A stretch of 64,000 nt of DNA from an uncultured Oscillospiraceae bacterium (GTDB lineage: Bacteria > Bacillota > Clostridia > Oscillospirales > Oscillospiraceae): positions 29,621 to 93,620 of the forward strand of contig CABVDR010000003.1 of the NCBI GenBank assembly GCA_902497145.1, written 5' to 3'. Below are positions 61,750 to 64,000 of the stretch, one piece after another (the first letter of the stretch is position 1; the number at the start of each line of letters is the position of its first letter). The notes under the pieces are model-generated. The model searched no databases, was not told the origin of the DNA, and saw only the letters and a program-made list of their open reading frames with translations. Position numbers and translations under genes: made by a program.

Positions 61750-63822
61750 ATGAGCTATTCTGTACAAAACATCCGTAACGTCTGCCTGCTGGGCCACAGC
61801 GGAAGCGGCAAGACCGCGCTGACGGAGAGCCTGCTGTATATGACCGGCGCCATCGACCGTATGGGCAAGTGCGCCGACGGAAATACCGTGTGCGACTACG
61901 ATCCGGAGGAGATCAAGCGTCAGATCTCTATCACCACCTCCGTGGCCCCGCTGGAATATAAGGGATGTAAGATCAATGTGCTGGATACTCCGGGCGGATT
62001 TGACTTCTCCGGCGAAGTGATGCAGGCCCTCACCGTGGCCGACGCCGCCATCATCGTCTGCTCCGCCAAGGACGGCATCTCCGTGGGCCTGGAGAAGGCC
62101 TGGAAATACTGCGAAGAGCGGGATATGCCCCGTTTTATCTATATCTCCAAGACCGACGAGGAGAACTCCGACTACAACGCCACCTTCGACGCCCTGCGTG
62201 AGCGCTTCGGCAACAAGATCGCTCCCGTGGTGGTTCCCATCTGGGACGAGAACAAGAAGGTCACCGGCATCATCGATGTGCTCAACAAGCGCGCCTACGA
62301 GATGCAAAACGGCAAGCGCGTGGAGATCGACATCCCCGAAGGCAAGGAAGATGTCATCACCGAGTTCAACGACGCCCTGAAGGAGTCCGTGGCCGAGACC
62401 AGCGAGGAGTTCATGGATAAGTTCTTCTCCGGCGAGGACTTCACCTATGTCGAGATGATCCAGGGCCTGCGCCAGGGCGTGCGGGAGCTGTCCCTGTTCC
62501 CCGTGCTGTGCGGCTCCGCCGTCAATACCATGGGCTCCCTGATGCTGATGGACAACATCGTGGAACTGATGCCCAACCCTGCCGAAGGCAACATGCGCAA
62601 GGGCGTGTCCCCCGACGGCACCAAGGAGGAGTTCGCAGTCGCTCCCGGCGGCGTGCCCTGTGCCTTCGTGTTCAAGACTGTCTCCGACCAGTACGGCAAG
62701 TATTCCTTCATCAAGGTGCTCTCCGGCAACATCACCTCCGACCTGACCCTGGTGGACTCCCGCACCGGCAACAATGAGAAGCTGGGCCGTCTGTATATCA
62801 TGCGGGGCAAGAAGGCCGAGGAGGTCAAGGAGCTCTCCTGCGGCGACATCGGCGCCATCGGCAAGATGGAGAAGGTAAAGACCGGCGACACGCTGTGTGA
62901 TGCCCGTAAGGTTATCTCCCTGGCTCCCATCCCCTTCGCCGAGCCCAACTACTCCGTGGCCATCTCCCCCAAGACCCGGGGTCAGGAGGACAAGGTGGCC
63001 CAGGGCCTCAACCGCCTCAACGAGGAGGATCCCTCCTTTAACGTGGTCAACAACGCCGAGACGCACCAGATGGTGATTTACGCCGCCGGCGACATCCAGG
63101 TGGATGTGCTGGTGTCCAAGCTGAAGAGCCGCTTCAACGTGGATACCGAGCTGAAGAAGCCCCGCGTGCCCTACCGTGAGAAGATCCGCAAGACCGTCTC
63201 CAAGCAGGGCCGTCATAAGAAGCAGACCGGCGGCAGCGGCCAGTTCGGTGACGTGTGGATCCGCTTTGAGCCTAACTTCGACGAGGAAGAGATGGTCTTT
63301 GCCGAGGAAGTGTTTGGCGGCTCCGTGCCCAAGAACTTCTTCCCCGCCGTGGAGAAGGGCCTCCGGGAGGCCTGCAACCACGGTCCTCTGGCCGGTTACC
63401 CTGTGGTGAATCTGAAGGCCGTGCTGTATGACGGAAGCTACCACCCCGTGGACTCCTCCGAAATTGCCTTCAAGACTGCCGCTCAGCTGGCCTACAAGGC
63501 CGCGATGCCCGAGGCCAACCCCGTGCTGCTGGAGCCCGTGGGCGAGCTGAAGGTCACCGTGCCTGACAGCTACATGGGCGACGTGATCGGCGATCTGAAC
63601 AAGCGCCGCGGCCGTGTGATGGGCATGACTCCCGCCCCCGGCGGCGAGCAGATCATTGAGGCTGAGGTGCCCATGGCGGAGATGACCTCTTACGCCATCG
63701 ATCTGCGGGCTATGACTCAGTCCCGCGGCTCCTTCACCTTCCACTTTGTCCGCTATGAGGACTGCCCCCCTGCCGCTCAGGCCAAGGCCATCGAGGCCGC
63801 CAAGGCGATGGCAGAGGAATAA
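61750..63822 (+). CDS. Elongation factor G-like GTPase (atypical G motifs)
   Basis: 690 aa from the ATG at 61750 (AAGGAG 11 bases upstream; the longer frame crosses the promoter). All five EF-G domains can be followed, including domain IV (RKTVSKQGRHKKQTGGSGQFGDVW near 478) and domain V (RRGRVMGMTPAPGGEQIIEAEVP near 618). The G-domain differs from housekeeping EF-G: P-loop GHSGSGKT (15-22) not AHIDAGKT, DTPGG at 79-83 in place of DTPGH so the catalytic His is Gly83, and SKTD (133-136) instead of NKMD. This is the EF-G-2/EF-G-like subgroup of Firmicutes, whose role beside the main EF-G is unclear. Confidence 0.9.
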   Translation: MSYSVQNIRNVCLLGHSGSGKTALTESLLYMTGAIDRMGKCADGNTVCDYDPEEIKRQISITTSVAPLEYKGCKINVLDTPGGFDFSGEVMQALTVADAAIIVCSAKDGISVGLEKAWKYCEERDMPRFIYISKTDEENSDYNATFDALRERFGNKIAPVVVPIWDENKKVTGIIDVLNKRAYEMQNGKRVEIDIPEGKEDVITEFNDALKESVAETSEEFMDKFFSGEDFTYVEMIQGLRQGVRELSLFPVLCGSAVNTMGSLMLMDNIVELMPNPAEGNMRKGVSPDGTKEEFAVAPGGVPCAFVFKTVSDQYGKYSFIKVLSGNITSDLTLVDSRTGNNEKLGRLYIMRGKKAEEVKELSCGDIGAIGKMEKVKTGDTLCDARKVISLAPIPFAEPNYSVAISPKTRGQEDKVAQGLNRLNEEDPSFNVVNNAETHQMVIYAAGDIQVDVLVSKLKSRFNVDTELKKPRVPYREKIRKTVSKQGRHKKQTGGSGQFGDVWIRFEPNFDEEEMVFAEEVFGGSVPKNFFPAVEKGLREACNHGPLAGYPVVNLKAVLYDGSYHPVDSSEIAFKTAAQLAYKAAMPEANPVLLEPVGELKVTVPDSYMGDVIGDLNKRRGRVMGMTPAPGGEQIIEAEVPMAEMTSYAIDLRAMTQSRGSFTFHFVRYEDCPPAAQAKAIEAAKAMAEE

Positions 63823-63833
63823 TCTGACCAATC

Positions 63834-63875
63834 AAAATACTCCGTTCCCTTTGTGGGAACGGAGTATTTTTTGTC
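63834..63875 (+). terminator. Terminator after the EF-G-like gene
   Basis: Perfect 16-bp stem (63834-63849 with 63855-63870, AAAATACTCCGTTCCC and its complement), then TTGTCC. Confidence 0.85.
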
Positions 63876-63938
63876 CACATTTTTAGGAGAGTATGTGGAT
63901 AAGTTTTTTGATTTCCTTTCTGGCGGGGGGACGGAGGT

Positions 63939-63966
63939 GTGACTTTCTGAGCGATCAGAAAGTCAC
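63939..63966. repeat. Perfect inverted repeat near the window end
   Basis: GTGACTTTCTGA-GCGA-TCAGAAAGTCAC (63939-63950 with 63955-63966), followed by CAAAGAATCGCCGGGG. It has no T-run and no gene on either side in the window; it resembles a dispersed intergenic repeat rather than a terminator. Confidence 0.5.
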
Positions 63967-64000
63967 CAAAGAATCGCCGGGGCCGCCTTCGGTGAGCACC

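Overview
The window reads as a chromosomal segment of a GC-rich, anaerobic, amino-acid-fermenting Clostridia, most like the Oscillospiraceae (Flavonifractor / Intestinimonas / Lawsonibacter type). The signs are a type III glutamine synthetase, an oxygen-sensitive 2-hydroxyacyl-CoA dehydratase, an anaerobic sulfatase-maturating radical SAM enzyme, a class I (Fe-S) tartrate dehydratase, an SLH-like exported protein, strong AAGGAG-type ribosome binding sites and a sigma-D-type motility promoter. I saw no rRNA, tRNA, CRISPR array, transposase or prophage gene. The species is an inference.

Layout. (1) 1-9.2 kb: nitrogen assimilation, with a P-II protein tail, gltD-gltB and a divergent glnA (type III) behind a leader terminator. 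(2) 9.2-11.3 kb: a LysR regulator divergent from a split chromate-family transporter. (3) 11.4-18.2 kb: a sulfatase locus, with anSME convergent to a tctC-tctB-tctA-sulfatase-GntR/LacI operon. (4) 18.5-22.6 kb: 5-oxoprolinase genes pxpBCA behind a dicarboxylate/amino acid symporter. (5) 22.6-26.1 kb: a diverged 190-bp tandem repeat carrying promoters, an aspartate-type aminotransferase, a LysR regulator and an RraA-type aldolase. (6) 26.2-32.3 kb: a minus-strand operon of a LarA-type nickel racemase, a SuyA/SuyB-like (UxaA family) lyase pair, a D-cysteine desulfhydrase / L-cysteate sulfo-lyase homologue, a GntR regulator and an AEC transporter. (7) 32.4-43.6 kb: a sigma-54 activator and a seven-enzyme pathway (aminotransferase, 2-hydroxyacid dehydrogenase, CoA-transferase, two-subunit 2-hydroxyacyl-CoA dehydratase, enoyl-CoA hydratase, 3-hydroxyacyl-CoA dehydrogenase, thiolase). 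(8) 43.7-49.7 kb: an alanine-racemase-like enzyme, an AbgT transporter, an M20 amidohydrolase and an N-acyl-D-amino-acid deacylase, visibly more AT-rich. (9) 49.9-52 kb: a NUDIX hydrolase, an SLH/Ada-like exported protein and a YjfB-like small motility protein. (10) 52.1-56.5 kb: an SLC13-type transporter, ttdA-ttdB and two overlapping GntR regulators. (11) 56.5-64 kb: an esterase, a DUF815 ATPase, Dus, an ECF sigma/anti-sigma pair and an atypical EF-G.

The most notable system lies in regions 6-8. The sequence shows three sigma-54 (-24/-12) promoters: before the enoyl-CoA hydratase operon, before the thiolase operon and before the AEC transporter. Two clusters of TGTGCA motifs sit where enhancers would be, and a sigma-54 activator is encoded between the operons. 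The LarA operon and the alanine racemase operon share an identical GTATAATGTATAC operator-like site next to a sigma-A promoter. Together these suggest one regulon for uptake, deacylation, racemisation and oxidative cleavage of an unusual amino acid or 2-hydroxy acid, possibly including a C3 sulfonate (cysteate/sulfolactate). The substrate cannot be settled from sequence alone.
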